A stretch of 64,000 nt of DNA from positions 62,001 through 126,000 of the forward strand of contig MU119220.1 in NCBI GenBank assembly GCA_014904845.1. Reading direction: 5' to 3'. The position numbers and the translations under genes were made by a program. The notes under the pieces are model-generated. The model searched no databases, was not told the DNA's origin, and saw nothing but the letters and a program-made list of their open reading frames with translations. Below are positions 1-11,238 of this stretch, piece by piece. Numbering within the stretch: position 1 is the stretch's first letter; every line of letters begins with the position of its first letter. The stretch is from Acephala macrosclerotiorum (lineage: Eukaryota > Ascomycota > Leotiomycetes > Helotiales > Mollisiaceae).

Positions 1-796
1 TATGCCGGAACCTTCGTACTTGCCTCATTCGTCTGAAATGCCACCACATACCGATAAGGAAGAGCCACTGCCACCCAGTCAAGCCACCTCTGCCTCGAAG
101 TCGCGGCAGACCATAAGCAATCAATCCGTTCAGCAAATTCGCTGTATAGCTCCCAATGAAAAAAAGTACGGTTCTCTTGCCCAATTCGCGCTTTGTGTAC
201 CATTTGGTAAGATACCAAAGAGTACCGGGGATGAAACCTGATTCACAAAGTCCGAGAAGGAATCGCGTTGCCAAAAACCCAGCACGATTCTTAATGAATG
301 CTTGGAACGTTGCCACCAGGCCCCAGGCAAGAAGTTGGCAGGGAAGCCAGATGTCAGCTCCAACCTGCCTCAAGGTCAGCGCCGTCCTAGAGCAACTTGA
401 ACACTCTCCACCTTCTGAATCGCGACGTTGGCTGGAATATCTCCAATGCAAATTCCGACGAAGACGAGACTCGTTCCAGTATTCACAGTCTCTTGATCTA
501 TGGAAAGATCCTTTATCATGTTGTCCGTGAGGGCATTTCCAATGTTTCCCCTGCTCTGGTTAGACATGATACTCGGTGGATTAGGGGCAATACCTGTCAA
601 GATTCAAGGTGAAGAACATCACCATCACCAAAGGTATCAGATAGAAATCCAACCTTCTAAGGAGTGCCTTCTCTTCGTCTTCGTGCCATGAGATCTCAAG
701 AAGTCGCTTGTTGAGCTCTGAGTTGCTCTTCTCAGTGTCCCCAGGCTCTTGGAGGCTCTCAATGCGATCAATATCAAGAGCTTCTGTTGGTGCCAT
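1..796 (-). CDS. MFS transporter, anion/allantoate permease-like (3' part outside window)
   Basis: Plasma-membrane major facilitator of the Dal5/anion:cation symporter type, by resemblance. Exons read 796-594, 550-412 and 364-52; the next intron starts with GTATGT at position 51 and runs off the window, so only about 218 N-terminal residues are present. Introns are 43 and 47 nt. After a soluble N-terminus comes the first membrane helix ending FTLNLDRGNIGNAL, the usual family signature, then helices around LPCQLLAWGLVATFQAF and RFLLGLCESGFIPGTLW, and the loop WYTKRELGKR typical of the family. The Met at 796 is the only sensible start. Substrate cannot be told from sequence. Confident as to superfamily, less so as to subfamily. 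Confidence 0.88.
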
Positions 797-1753
797 TATG
801 GCTCGCCCTCAATTTGCGTCCTGTGACCCTTCGCCTACTTCACGTTCCACAGAACTAAAACATCGGTGTTCAATGTTTAGTACGTCGAAGTGGGCTGGAA
901 CAAATACTGAATTAGAGCAGGCACGCGAGAGAACCACAATTCCGGGGACATTTTCCTCCTGACCTTTATCTTACTTTGAAAGAGCAGCAGCTTGTACCGT
1001 CAGCTCTCACATCGGAGATTCGTCTTGATCGAGAAGCTGTTGTGCTCGCTATTGGACTCGAAATATTGGCAGTCTCCTTCTCATGCTCTGTAAAGACGTG
1101 CTTCGGAGGACTTCTTCCCTGCCTGGAAGATAAACATGCTGTGTCACAAATAACCTCTCTTATCGTGGGTCTCTCCAGCCAGTTTGAGAAGGCGTGCAGC
1201 AAAGCTGAAGAGTGGTGCGGATATAGGCCACTGCGGGGCTCAATACCGACGGCTTGGCGTTGCTTACTACCTACAGGGCCTTTTAATTGCTAAGCGAGAG
1301 AAAATACGTCCAAATCCAGTCGAAATTCCGAGTGGTCTGCCCAATCACCTGTCCAGATCTTCTTTTTTTGGTCTGTAATTGGGTAATCTGGGTGGCGACG
1401 TTTTAACAATTAAAAGGCCCTGTACGTAGTATAGCGCTTAGCGCTTAGGCGAGGTCGCGAATCCCCCCACTGAAATGTCGTCTTCGACATCAGTAACTGA
1501 TTCTCAAAACTCGACATTCAATTGCTGGAATTATTTGCTCCGCTCAGGAACAACGCTCTTTAGCTCTGCATGCTTCTCATGTCGGTGGAGTTACCAGCGA
1601 TGATGGCCCTAATGACATCTCGGCCGACTGACAACTGCAGTCACTATACGGCCCTCACTTTGAGTTCCAACATTACACCTCGTCTTGATCAGGACTTTCT
1701 CTCATACACAAAATCTGCAGTCACTTATTTGATTCTAGCAAGATATCACAAGC
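797..1753. other. Intergenic region containing a MITE
   Basis: Shared upstream region of the divergent permease and dioxygenase genes. Apart from the MITE at 1272-1424 I see no convincing coding signal; the reading frames here lack family resemblance and splice support. Confidence 0.6.
1272..1424. mobile_element. MITE with 20-bp terminal inverted repeats and TA flanks
   Basis: Left arm 1274-1293 begins CAGGGCCTTTTAATTG; the right arm 1403-1422 is its reverse complement over 20 bp with one mismatch. Each arm is bordered outside by TA (1272-1273 and 1423-1424), the target-site duplication of Tc1/mariner-type elements. The internal length is 149 bp and it codes for nothing, so it would be a non-autonomous miniature element moved by a transposase elsewhere. 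The repeat and flanks are read directly; the superfamily assignment is inference from TA flanks. Confidence 0.82.
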
Positions 1754-3086
1754 ATGGCGCCATCAGCGATCGAAGTCGCTTTCTCAGAAAATGCCGATCC
1801 TGCAGGGCAAAAGGAGAAACTTTCAGTGCACTTCACTACCGAGAAGGAATCATACTTCCCAACAAAGCCTCCAGGGTTGCCACATCCCGAGTATACTACT
1901 CCAAAAGGTATATCGCCCTTAATATCAGTTCCTGCTGCAGGTCTTCAGTACCCAAACTACACGCCTTTCAAACTTCCCGATCTAGTCGAACATCCATTCA
2001 CGGACAGAGCGATTGGATCCGACCCCAAGAAAGCCGCACTTCTGGGCGCTGCGACAGAAGTCAAGCACTTGACCCCAGCTATCGGCACAGAACTCGTTGG
2101 ACTACAACTCAAAGATCTAAGCAATGTCCAGAAAAATGAACTTGCTCGCTTGGTGGCAGAGCGAGGGGTCGTCTTTCTTCGAGATCAAGACTTGGATGTG
2201 TATGATCAGGTCGAATTCGGTGCTTATTTTGGAGAGCTCCATATTCACCAAATGGCAGGCATTATTCCAGATATGCCTTGGATACATCCAATTCACAAAG
2301 ATGAGACAGCTACACAAGGTCGATCGCATCAAATCTGGCATTCGGACGTGACTTATGAGATTCAACCTCCTGGATTGACGTTGCTGAGAATGGATAAATT
2401 GCCCAAGGCTGGGCCCGATGGGTATGAAACTGGAGGCGACACGATCTGGGCTAGTGGGTACGGAATTTATGAATGTGAGTTTTTCTGAGGTCAAGTCGCA
2501 GTTCAAAGTGGACTGACTGGTCTACCAGCGTTGTCGCCGACGCTGCGCGGAATTCTTGAAACGCTGGAAGCAAAACACAGCGGGCTAGAGCAGGCGGAGA
2601 AGGCACTGAGAACGAATGGATGCCTCCGAAGAAGTCCCATCGAGACGGTCGTGAGTGCCCACATCGATATTTTGAGATTAGATCATGGCTGAGCTACACT
2701 TATAGCATCCGGTCGTACGAACACACCCTGTCACAGGTTGGAAGACGCTTTTTGTGAACGAAAATTTCACCAAAGAAATCGTAGGTCTGGAAAAACGCTT
2801 CAGCGATGCACTTCTCGACTCACTCAATCGCACAATCGCCGAGGCGTATGAATATCAAGTGCGATGGAAATGGACAGAGAACGCTGTTGCAATTTGGGAC
2901 AACCGAGCTACCTTCCACACTGGGATTTTCGACTATTGTAAGTTTGTCCTCGTGAGAATTGTTGCCTGATTTGTGGCTGACTTGAAAGTTCCTCATCTCC
3001 GACACGGCTTGAGAGTCGCTCCACAGGCAGAGAAGCCATATTTTGACCCTCAATCTAAACTTAGAAAGGAGGATCCTCTGAAATAG
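1754..3086 (+). CDS. TauD/TfdA-family 2-oxoglutarate/Fe(II) dioxygenase
   Basis: Cytosolic non-haem iron dioxygenase; fungal relatives (Jlp1/TauD type) oxidise sulfonates such as taurine or related substrates to release sulfur, but the substrate here is unproven. Exons 1754-2474, 2529-2650, 2706-2937 and 2989-3086 give 390 residues; all three introns have standard borders. The iron-binding set is visible: H and D of HSDVTYE late in exon 1, and the distal H in PVVRTHPVTGW of exon 3, followed by WDNRATFH carrying the 2-oxoglutarate-binding Arg region. The C-terminus FPHLRHGLRVAP is typical. Length fits the family. No operator or cluster partner is evident; the neighbour upstream is a divergent anion permease, which might supply substrate (inference). 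Confidence 0.92.
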
Positions 3087-3560
3087 GACAAATTTGCGAG
3101 ATATGGATGTGGGAATTTGGGGTTTGCTAGTACGTGTATACAATGCAGGGTGCGAAAAGCCCAACCGAAAAAGCAAAACGATATTGTTCTAAGAGCGCGC
3201 CCACGATTCTCCGATTCACGAGCAGTCCCCAGCCAATGGGGCTTTTGGTACAGGATGTCGAAGCCTTCTCACTCGAAGAGCTTTATAAACAGCCTTTTGA
3301 AAGTGTCTGTGACACAGGGCGACACGGGGCGCAAGGCTTCCCAGAGACAGGGCCTCAGCCGAGCCACCCCCTAATTGAGTAGCGGCGAGAGCAAAAAGAA
3401 TGACTCCCCTATTTCCCTACTTGAGAAGTACTCGATGCTGGGAAACTTTACCTTCTTGCTAACTGAATTATGATATTAGAATCTCATGGTACAGGTACAG
3501 CAATGAGTCTCGGACCCCAGCGATCCATCTTAAAAAATGCGGCCGTGGCAAAACACGGCT
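3087..3560. other. Intergenic region, nothing recognised
   Basis: Between the dioxygenase and the CorA-like gene. Short frames only; none with family resemblance. Confidence 0.5.
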
Positions 3561-4983
3561 ATGGCTTCCCAACAAAAAGCCCCCTGTAATATCTTTGGCA
3601 TTTACGTTTCAAGCCTTTATGAAGGCGAGCCAAACATATCTTTTCGGGAACCATTGCATGTCAGCCAGGAGCCTGCTGGCATCAACGGGTTTTTGAAAGT
3701 CTGTGCTGATGCAAGAATTGAACATGCTGTTAGCAAGGTTCTTCTATGGTGTGCAATCCTATGTCGAGGGTGTGTCAAATCGTTGACTTTTGTGTAGCCT
3801 GATTGAAGTGTTGGATTACGAATCGCTTTGTGGCACACTGGAATCTCTCGACGGTGATGAGTTTCCGACATCACTCCTGGAGTATATGAGGACAACACAT
3901 GCTTTTGCAGATGGGAAAGCTCTGACACCGGAATGGAGGGCAACATCCGGCTTTTCGATTGTAGAAAACTTCATACAGGCAACGAGCACACCGATCGATC
4001 TACCGGGACTCACAGCGAACCACCGATTAGGCCAGTCCCGGATAAAATGGACGCCCCTTGTAGTATGGACTGGAGGAACAACAGAAATTCAAAGATTTAC
4101 TATTCCCGTAATCTTTGTTATAGGAAACTGGAGCAGCGCTGCCATTGGAACCTTTATCCGCTATTGCAGCGAGCTGTGCTCAGGGTACCGTAATCGTTTC
4201 CAGCGACTTATTAGGTGTCGGGAATGAGTGTATCACGACCTGTACTCTGCATTCAATGACTGGAACGGAATTTGGGATGCTGCAAGTTCTCACCTTGGAG
4301 AGCTCTACGAAAATGTCTACAAGCAAGTCGGGAGCAGGAAAGTTTTGAAGCGAATGCAGGATCTGAACAAAGCGACTGCTACGAACATCATGCTACGAGA
4401 AACTCTTGGGATGCAGAACAAATCGCTACAAGTCATTACTAAAATGGCAAAAAGACACTATAGAGATGGAAATCATTTGGAGGCTCCTGGGTATGACGAG
4501 TTCCTGGAACGCTGCACGGAAATGTCAGACTCCCTTGAACATTATGCTGTCTTAGCAAAAGGCAATGAGGAGCAACTGCAGAATCTGCTATCCTTGATGG
4601 TCTCAATGGAACAAATTTCCCAAGGACAGTCCATGGGACAACTGAATATCCTCGCATTTACCTTCCTTCCACTCTCGTTCATGGCAGTAAGTCATCCAAA
4701 ATATCGTATTTGAAGATGGTCCAACTGACACATTGGATTAAAGTCAATCTTCGGAATGACCCAGTTTACAATGGCAACCCGATGGTATCCTGCCTTCGCG
4801 ATTCCAGCACTTTTCCTAACGGTACTCGTAGCAACCTTGATGCCAGCATTTGCGTCGATTTTAGATCGCCTGAAAAGACCTAGAAAGAAAGAGATTCAAG
4901 AGAGGGGTAGATCGTTGGAACGGGCTGAGACCGGGTCTATATATAAGCATCGGGAGAGAAGTCACTCCTGGGAGAGGTTTTGA
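3561..4983 (+). CDS. CorA-like divalent-cation-transporter-type membrane protein
   Basis: Best model: exons 3561-3748, 3798-4189, 4229-4686 and 4744-4983, 425 residues. The last two exons are secure: a long helical segment, then two membrane helices (ILAFTFLPLSFMA into SIFGM, and YPAFAIPALFLTVLVA) in the CorA/ZntB arrangement, with a basic C-terminal tail. The second intron is doubtful. The frame is open from 3798 to 4224 but meets TGA at 4225-4227; removing 4190-4228 (GTAATC..GAG, only 39 nt) restores phase, yet that intron is short with a weak acceptor. If it is not spliced the gene is broken. The usual GMN selectivity motif is replaced by GMT, common among fungal CorA-like proteins of unknown function, so magnesium transport should not be assumed. 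Confidence 0.62.
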
Positions 4984-5130
4984 GTACACGTATATAACTT
5001 TGTGAGAAAATAAAAGAAGGGTATATCAATGTACAAAGAATTGAAAACAAAATTCAACCCCTAGTCTTCCTCATACCTCTGGGCACGCATCCTACTGGGA
5101 TGCTTTAAACGTATTCGCAACTCCCCTCGC

Positions 5131-6357
5131 TCAACAAGGATCAACCCAAGCACCCAACTCAGTTGTTTTCAGGACGGTTGAGAATCCGCTCGCAGCCCTA
5201 ACATCACAGCTTGCTTTCTTCGTCTCCGGACTGATATTTGGCGCACCGTCAGGATATTCGATATGGAGCACCGGCTTTCCCGCAGCAATGAAAGGCTGGG
5301 AGACATCACACTCGTTGAACTCTTCACACTGTTCGTTGACAGCGAATTGCAGGATCGGCAACACCGATTGTATGAGACCGCCAGCATTCTTGAGCCCAAT
5401 GGCCAAGCCATAGGAATGTGCATTGCTGGCGAGAAAGTTGAGATAGTCCACAGCGTCTGCTTCCTGGAGGCCAATGCCGTTGGCGTTGGCGTAGCCGTCC
5501 ACATTGTCTGGGTCGACTCCATCACAGCCTTTGCTTGCCGCCATCTCGATACGTTTGGTCATGATGGATCGCACATTTGCAGAATTGGTGTTGAGCCACC
5601 ATTCGCCTTGCCATCCCTGCAAAGCACTGCCTTTATCAGACGCTTGGAATAAGCCTTGGTCTGGGCGCCAGTCTTCGTAAGTTCCGGCCGATAAATAACA
5701 TAGCACTTTCCTGCCCGCAGAATGGAGAGTTGCGATCGTAGAGGCCGGTGTGTCGAATAGATCAACATCGTACACATCCGCCGCGATGCTGGTATCGACG
5801 GTCCCAGAGATTTGAATCTGCCAAGTTACACCTGTAGTGGGCTCCCAGATATCACCACTTGCTGAAGAAGAAGAAGCTTTGGCGGTGGTGGTTGTTGGTG
5901 AAAGTGTTGTGGATTGAGTGGATAGGGGTTTAAATGTAGTTGTCTGAATCGTGCTCGGGAATTTTGTCGACGTGGATCTCGTGGACGAGCTAGTGACCGT
6001 TGGAGCTGTCGAAGATGTCGAGGATGTCGAAGATGTGACAGCATCATTATCATCTGAGCTTGGGGATGCAGAGGCTGCCTCAGTCTCAATGGGGGAAAAG
6101 GGACAGGAGTCGTCATCGTCGTCGAAACTGGTCGTTGTTGGAAAGGGGGAGAATCTCGTAGCAGTGCTGAGGGGACTCAGGGTACTCGCTCTAGTCGATG
6201 TAGGTACGCCGTGCGTATGTTGAGCTGGCGGTGGCCAAGAGTTCCAAGGCTGCCAGGGGTAATATGGAGGTCGGCCGTTCCGCTTGATAACTGCTCCAGC
6301 AGAAAATTGTACAAGAAACACAAAAATGGTAAGGACAGTCTTAAGAAGGGAAAGCAT
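5131..6357 (-). CDS. Secreted GH114-like endo-alpha-1,4-polygalactosaminidase
   Basis: Single-exon gene, 408 residues from the Met at 6357. An in-frame Met 20 codons upstream exists, but the later start gives a clean signal peptide (LLKTVLTIFVFLVQFSAGA). After it come a Pro-rich patch and a Ser/Thr-rich linker of roughly 140 residues, then the catalytic domain starting near TTGVTWQIQISGTVD. GH114 hallmarks visible: VLCYLSAGTYEDWRPD, a W-rich stretch before the NVRSIM helix, and GCDGVDPDNVDGY with the acidic residues expected in the active site of the TIM barrel. Family members cut galactosaminogalactan-type exopolysaccharide. The long linker suggests wall association. Alternative: a sugar-binding relative without activity. 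Confidence 0.87.
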   Translation of the reverse strand: MLSLLKTVLTIFVFLVQFSAGAVIKRNGRPPYYPWQPWNSWPPPAQHTHGVPTSTRASTLSPLSTATRFSPFPTTTSFDDDDDSCPFSPIETEAASASPSSDDNDAVTSSTSSTSSTAPTVTSSSTRSTSTKFPSTIQTTTFKPLSTQSTTLSPTTTTAKASSSSASGDIWEPTTGVTWQIQISGTVDTSIAADVYDVDLFDTPASTIATLHSAGRKVLCYLSAGTYEDWRPDQGLFQASDKGSALQGWQGEWWLNTNSANVRSIMTKRIEMAASKGCDGVDPDNVDGYANANGIGLQEADAVDYLNFLASNAHSYGLAIGLKNAGGLIQSVLPILQFAVNEQCEEFNECDVSQPFIAAGKPVLHIEYPDGAPNISPETKKASCDVRAASGFSTVLKTTELGAWVDPC

Positions 6358-9336
6358 AATGAATGTGTGTAAAGAATGTACGCTCTCAAAGCAGTTGAAG
6401 ATTTTGAACAGAAACAATTCGTGCCGATCAACTCACTTATAGTCGAAAAGCGGATGTAGACCTAGATCTGACAATACCCGACAGGCTGGTTGAATATGTT
6501 TCAGGAACTAACCCGGTATTGGTCGAGCGGCAAGGCGCAGATCCTTCATATTGTTTCCCCCAATGTTTGCGGACGTTAATATATTCTGACGTGCATCCAG
6601 ATTGCGCTGAGAAGATTCGGATCCTCCTGCAATAGAAATAGTCATTAGCCTAAACATTCAGGGGAAACAATCGACTCTAGGGTCATCGGCAGTCGTCTCG
6701 GCCAACTAGTAACCTGGTTTAACGCTTGATCATATACTCTCTACAGGGGATAATAAATGTTAATAGGCACAGGCCGGTATTTAACTAGATATAGCAAAAT
6801 AAGGTGAATCGTGGAGAGATGGTTAGTCTTACCACCCCTTGGCAACACGGCCACAATCACCTCACGATTAACATTTATTTCGGCCTGTGGGTAGTATTTT
6901 ACACCTAGATTACAACGCTGATGTGAGAATCGTGAGTACAAGCGCGGTGGATACGAGGCGAAGATTATCGTTCCAAGTGCTGGCAACTTTAATACGGTGG
7001 TACAGCGGTTAAGTATTCATATAGCGCTAGCAGGGGTTTGAACTTTGCGCCCTTGCATTATAATCACAACGCATCTCTAAAACATAAAAATCAAATAGGC
7101 GTATAGCGCTCCTCTTAGGGATTATTTCACTATTTTAATAAAGTTTTTTGTTAAGTATAGCAAAAGTTATAACGCATTAAAATCACATGTGGCGTTCGGG
7201 CCTTTGTCTATTGTATAAATACTTGACCGCTGTTCCACTGTAATTTGAGATGTCAGCATGACCCATTTTAACAAGATATTTCGTATTGGGAAATCAGGGG
7301 AACGACAGATTTTGCTGAAATTGTTCAGAAGAAATCTGAGACGACGCGACGAAGTTCCAATTTGACCTAGACCAGAATCATGTGACCAGAACAAGAAACT
7401 TGAAATTTAGCTTGATTCCATCTCCTTGATTTCAGTCTTTGGGGCTCGTCGGGAGCGTAGGTGAAGTCATCTTCTTTGATTTCCTTGACCAGCACTGTCT
7501 CGCGAACACCAGAAAGCATCACATACCTCCATCTCCTTTCTCTGCACCATCTCAATTGACGAAAATAGTTCAAGACCTCACATACCCATCGCCACATCTC
7601 GTAGTTAACTGCAGAGAAGTTATGAGGCAGTAACATGTGCCCTGAAGGAGTTGGACAAGCGACTATTCTCGCATTTCACACCTGTCAGTACCCAAACAGA
7701 AACCAGAGTCTCGGGCTTCCCTATGTACAAAGGACACTTTGGCGCTGACAGTCTTCATGAAGAGGGAATTGTGACTCTCTATGGGAAGTATTTACTGGGA
7801 TAAATCGAGCTAGATTTGGCTACGGTGGTGAGGTTTTAAGGTAAGAGAAAGTAAAGTGAAGATGTGAAGGGAATTCCATTCTGGGTTTGAGGAGTTGGTT
7901 TGAGCCATCTCATCCCAAACTTTGCGCCGAGCGCGTATCAGGAAACTGCGAACGAGACAGGCTGAGGCGGCAGATCATTCAAACACCTTGGAACTTCTGA
8001 TTATGAAAATAACAGTATTGAATTGGTCAACGAGTTCTCCCGCATGACTTACACCATAATTTTCAAGCGCTAGAACTTATCCTAACCAGACACCAAATCC
8101 CATTAGCCCAACCTTTTGCGCCCCCCTTCCCAGATTCCCACCATCAAGTGTGAGATTGAGGTCCTACAGATGAGATTCCTTAGCGTCAATGCCTCTTGTG
8201 ACTACCTCTCCTGTCTCTATACACTTCATACCTATGCCTACGATCATCCCATTCCCATTTCCGCCTCCCACTCCTAGCACTTCCCCTAACGCTCCCCCTT
8301 TCCTTTCTCTCCACGTAGTTCCGCCTCAGCTTTTATCCGCGGATAGCATGCTATTCCTGCTAGCAAGGCGAGGATACTAGCTTTCATCGCTAGGTCTTTG
8401 GTGTCGAAGTGTGGGGATTTCTTCTCGATTTCCTTTCGAGCAGCGCGGTGATCGAGATGCGAGGGCTAGAGGAGCGCCAGGGGCGAGGGAGGGAGGTCTT
8501 TGAGCTTCTTGGAGGCAGAGGAAGTTTGTGTTCTCTGCTAGTAGGGAGTCCGACCTCACCTGGGAGGAGGAAAGAGCGGTGCAATGTGTGCGCGATGTGT
8601 CGGACTCGAGATGAGAAATCGAGAGAAGGAAGTATAAGCAAATCACTCGAGTTAAAGCGGGAGGATCAAAGCAAGGACTAAAAGTAAAAGATGTTTGACT
8701 TGATCGTATTTCAAAGACAAGAGAGCAAAGCGGAGATGATGATAAATGAGGAGATAATGAACAAGAGTAACATATAACAAACCCGTTATCATGATATCAA
8801 CTTCATATCAGCCCCATCCCACCATTCCACTCATTCCTTACCTCTCTCAACTTCTCCGCCACATCCACTCAACTTTCATTCCGGTCCATACAAACCTAGC
8901 ACCATGGCCACTTGACTGCTTACAGCCACATGCAAAGCAAGAAGCATCGCATGACAGATAACGACAAAATATGGAACACACCCCGCCTTCGGGCCCTTTC
9001 AGGGTCTTGATCGACAGCCAAGAAGCGCTTGAGACCCTTGTCGGATGCGCATTGATGTCAGTCTAAGAAAAAAGCTCCAGAAGTGCCGTGAGTGTGTATT
9101 TTATGCAGGACAATTGGCTGTTTTTCGGGATCGAAGTCAGAATCCTTAGCTGCCACCTTATTGTTGGAGTCGGTGAATGGCTGAGATATCGTGAGAAGTA
9201 TATTGTACGACCGTACGGACCTGTGAAGAATAAATGAGATGAAAGGGTATGAATCGACGCATCAAATTCGTAAACTCCATCGCTCAATGCCCAGATAGCC
9301 TTTTTTGCGCAACAAACTGACCTTGAAATTCCTAGC
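6358..9336. other. Long gene-poor AT-rich stretch
   Basis: About 3 kb without a supportable gene. It holds the swapped-module inverted repeat at 6751-6890, a tRNA-like box pair near 6997-7060, and pyrimidine-rich tracts at 8100-8330. Scattered frames of 60-95 codons show no family features. Confidence 0.55.
6751..6890. repeat. Small inverted-repeat debris
   Basis: The 13-mer AATAAATGTTAAT near 6751 recurs inverted as ATTAACATTTATT near 6866, about 100 bp away. A second module, CACAGGCC, lies inside the left arm and recurs inverted as GGCCTGTG outside the right arm, so module order is swapped. Probably debris of a small transposon or a rearranged hairpin; not an intact element. Confidence 0.4.
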
Positions 9337-10990
9337 TCAAGCAGCTCCATCACTCTTCAACAAAGCCCTCCTCCAATCCCAGTAATTCTTCCGAATCCGA
9401 TCATACTTATCCCCAAGTAACCTCAACGCCCTATCCGCCTTCTCCTTATCCCCTTTCTCCGTCCACGCATCAGCTAGAAGATCAAGGGCATGACTACTCT
9501 TCACATCCTCCTCTCCCTCTCCCTCTTTCTCTGGCAACTTAACAAACTCCCCCGCAAAACATTCTAAGCTCCCCAACTTCCTCCCACCCTTCTTTAACGC
9601 ACCCCTCAGATAATTCCACGGACTCTGATTCTGCGGCGCCTCAAAACAAGCCGCCTTGCAAAACTCGATCTCCCTATCCAGCACCTCATCCGGAATCTTA
9701 GGGTCAGGCTCCGTAGCTCTCGAACCCTCCGTGCAATACCTCGGATTCGAAAACACCACAAAGAAGCGATGACTCCAAGCGGAATTATTCCTCACATCCG
9801 CCCTCAACAACCTCTCACAATCCTCCCTCTCTCTCTTATCCCACAACTCCAACTTGCGTACCAACCACTGCCTATAACTCCAAACATGATAATTCTTCGC
9901 ATCCTCATCAAACATCTCTTTCATGAAAGCCACCTCACTCTCTCCCAGTTTCCCCAATTTCTCCTCATCCTGTCCGATATCTTCGGCTAGATGTTCGATG
10001 AGGATTTGGCGATGATGCCAAATCTGATAATTCTTCTGATTATCGAGTGCGACGTTGTTGACCCATTCTAGTTCGGCGGGGATAGAGGAATTGAGTGCGA
10101 GAAGGGTTTGGGCGCGATAGAGCCAGACGGTGTAGTGGGCTGCGTTCATGGAGATGATGTGTTCTGTTAAGTCGAGGACTCGGGGGGAGTATTCTTTTGC
10201 TGCCATTATGGCTCTCAGGTATCCCATTGCTACGAAAGACATTAGTATACTTCTCACAAATATGTGATATGATCGTGGAAACTTACCTTCAGCATACTCC
10301 TCACTATAACTAATCTGCGCCAACGCCCCCTCCCCATCATCCTGCTCCAACGGCACCATATCATCCCACCCGGGATTCCCCTCATACCTACCCATCCTTC
10401 TTCCCCTCAAATTCCCCAGCAACTTCCTCCTATTCCTCTCCTCCTCGATATCCTCCCTTTTTACCTCCTTCCCTAATTCCCTCTTTTCCCTAAACTTCCC
10501 ACTCTTCCCCAACAACCCCTCAATCTCCCTTTCCCTCCTCAAATAAAGCTTATACTCCTTCGGCGTATACTCCCCCAATTCAACCCCTCTACTATCTTTC
10601 CCCAAATCCTGCGGTTTCGGTAACGGGCTAGGAATCTTCTCCTGCTCGATAGTTTTCCAGAACTCAGTCTGCGTAGCAGCAGGCCAAGATCTCCACGCCC
10701 CCGTTTCGAGGAAAACAGCGTGCGCGTACGCGTTCTTTTCGTTCGCTGTGAGGTTTTGGAGGCCTTTGGTTTGGGCGAGGGTTTGGTAGGGTCGTGATGC
10801 TTCGTAGGTTGCGAGGAGTTGGGCTGCTATTGTGGGGTCTAATGTGCTTTTATCAGCTCGTACTTTTGCAAAGACTAAGAAGTGAATGGTTTGGGGAGAA
10901 TGAGGGTTTATACGAGCTATACATACATTCTTTCGGAGGATCAGGTGGCTTGGGTTGGCTTTTGGGCGCCTTTGATCCCTTGGGTGCCAT
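9337..10990 (-). CDS. RAM2: Protein farnesyltransferase/geranylgeranyltransferase I alpha subunit
   Basis: Shared alpha subunit of the cytosolic enzymes that attach farnesyl or geranylgeranyl to CaaX proteins (Ras, Rho, a-type pheromone). Exons 10990-10927, 10838-10287 and 10229-9337 encode 502 residues. Helical PFTA repeats are plain in exon 3: AHYTVWLYR, KNYQIWHHR, KNYHVWSYR, NNSAWSHR and QSPWNYLRG, the normal five. The family-conserved beginning of the enzyme (GWDDMVPL..ISYSEEYAEA) lies late in exon 2. Everything upstream, about 150 residues including a basic, Arg/Lys/Glu-rich segment, is extra relative to yeast or human proteins. The frame is open across it, the first intron is phase-consistent, and the start at 10990 (MAPKGSKAPK) is sensible. 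A downstream start at the internal Met (GRRMGRYEGN) cannot be excluded. The gene lies 248 bp downstream of mevalonate kinase, same strand. Confidence 0.9.
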
Positions 10991-11238
10991 TGTCAACGTT
11001 GGTGGGGTAGAGGAGAAAGGCTCAGCCCAGGAATGTCAGCCGCGCCAACTAGCCAGCCTTGTTTGGAGAACAATATTAAGCCAGCTTCAAAGAAAGGTTC
11101 AAGAAATGTAGTTGTTTTCGATTTGGGACAATAGTTACATTGCATTAGGTTATTAGGTAGACGGTTATTTTGTACACAGAAGTGAATCTGACCATTACCC
11201 ATTCCTGCTGCCAAACCCCGCTGTTGCCAGCAATGTTT

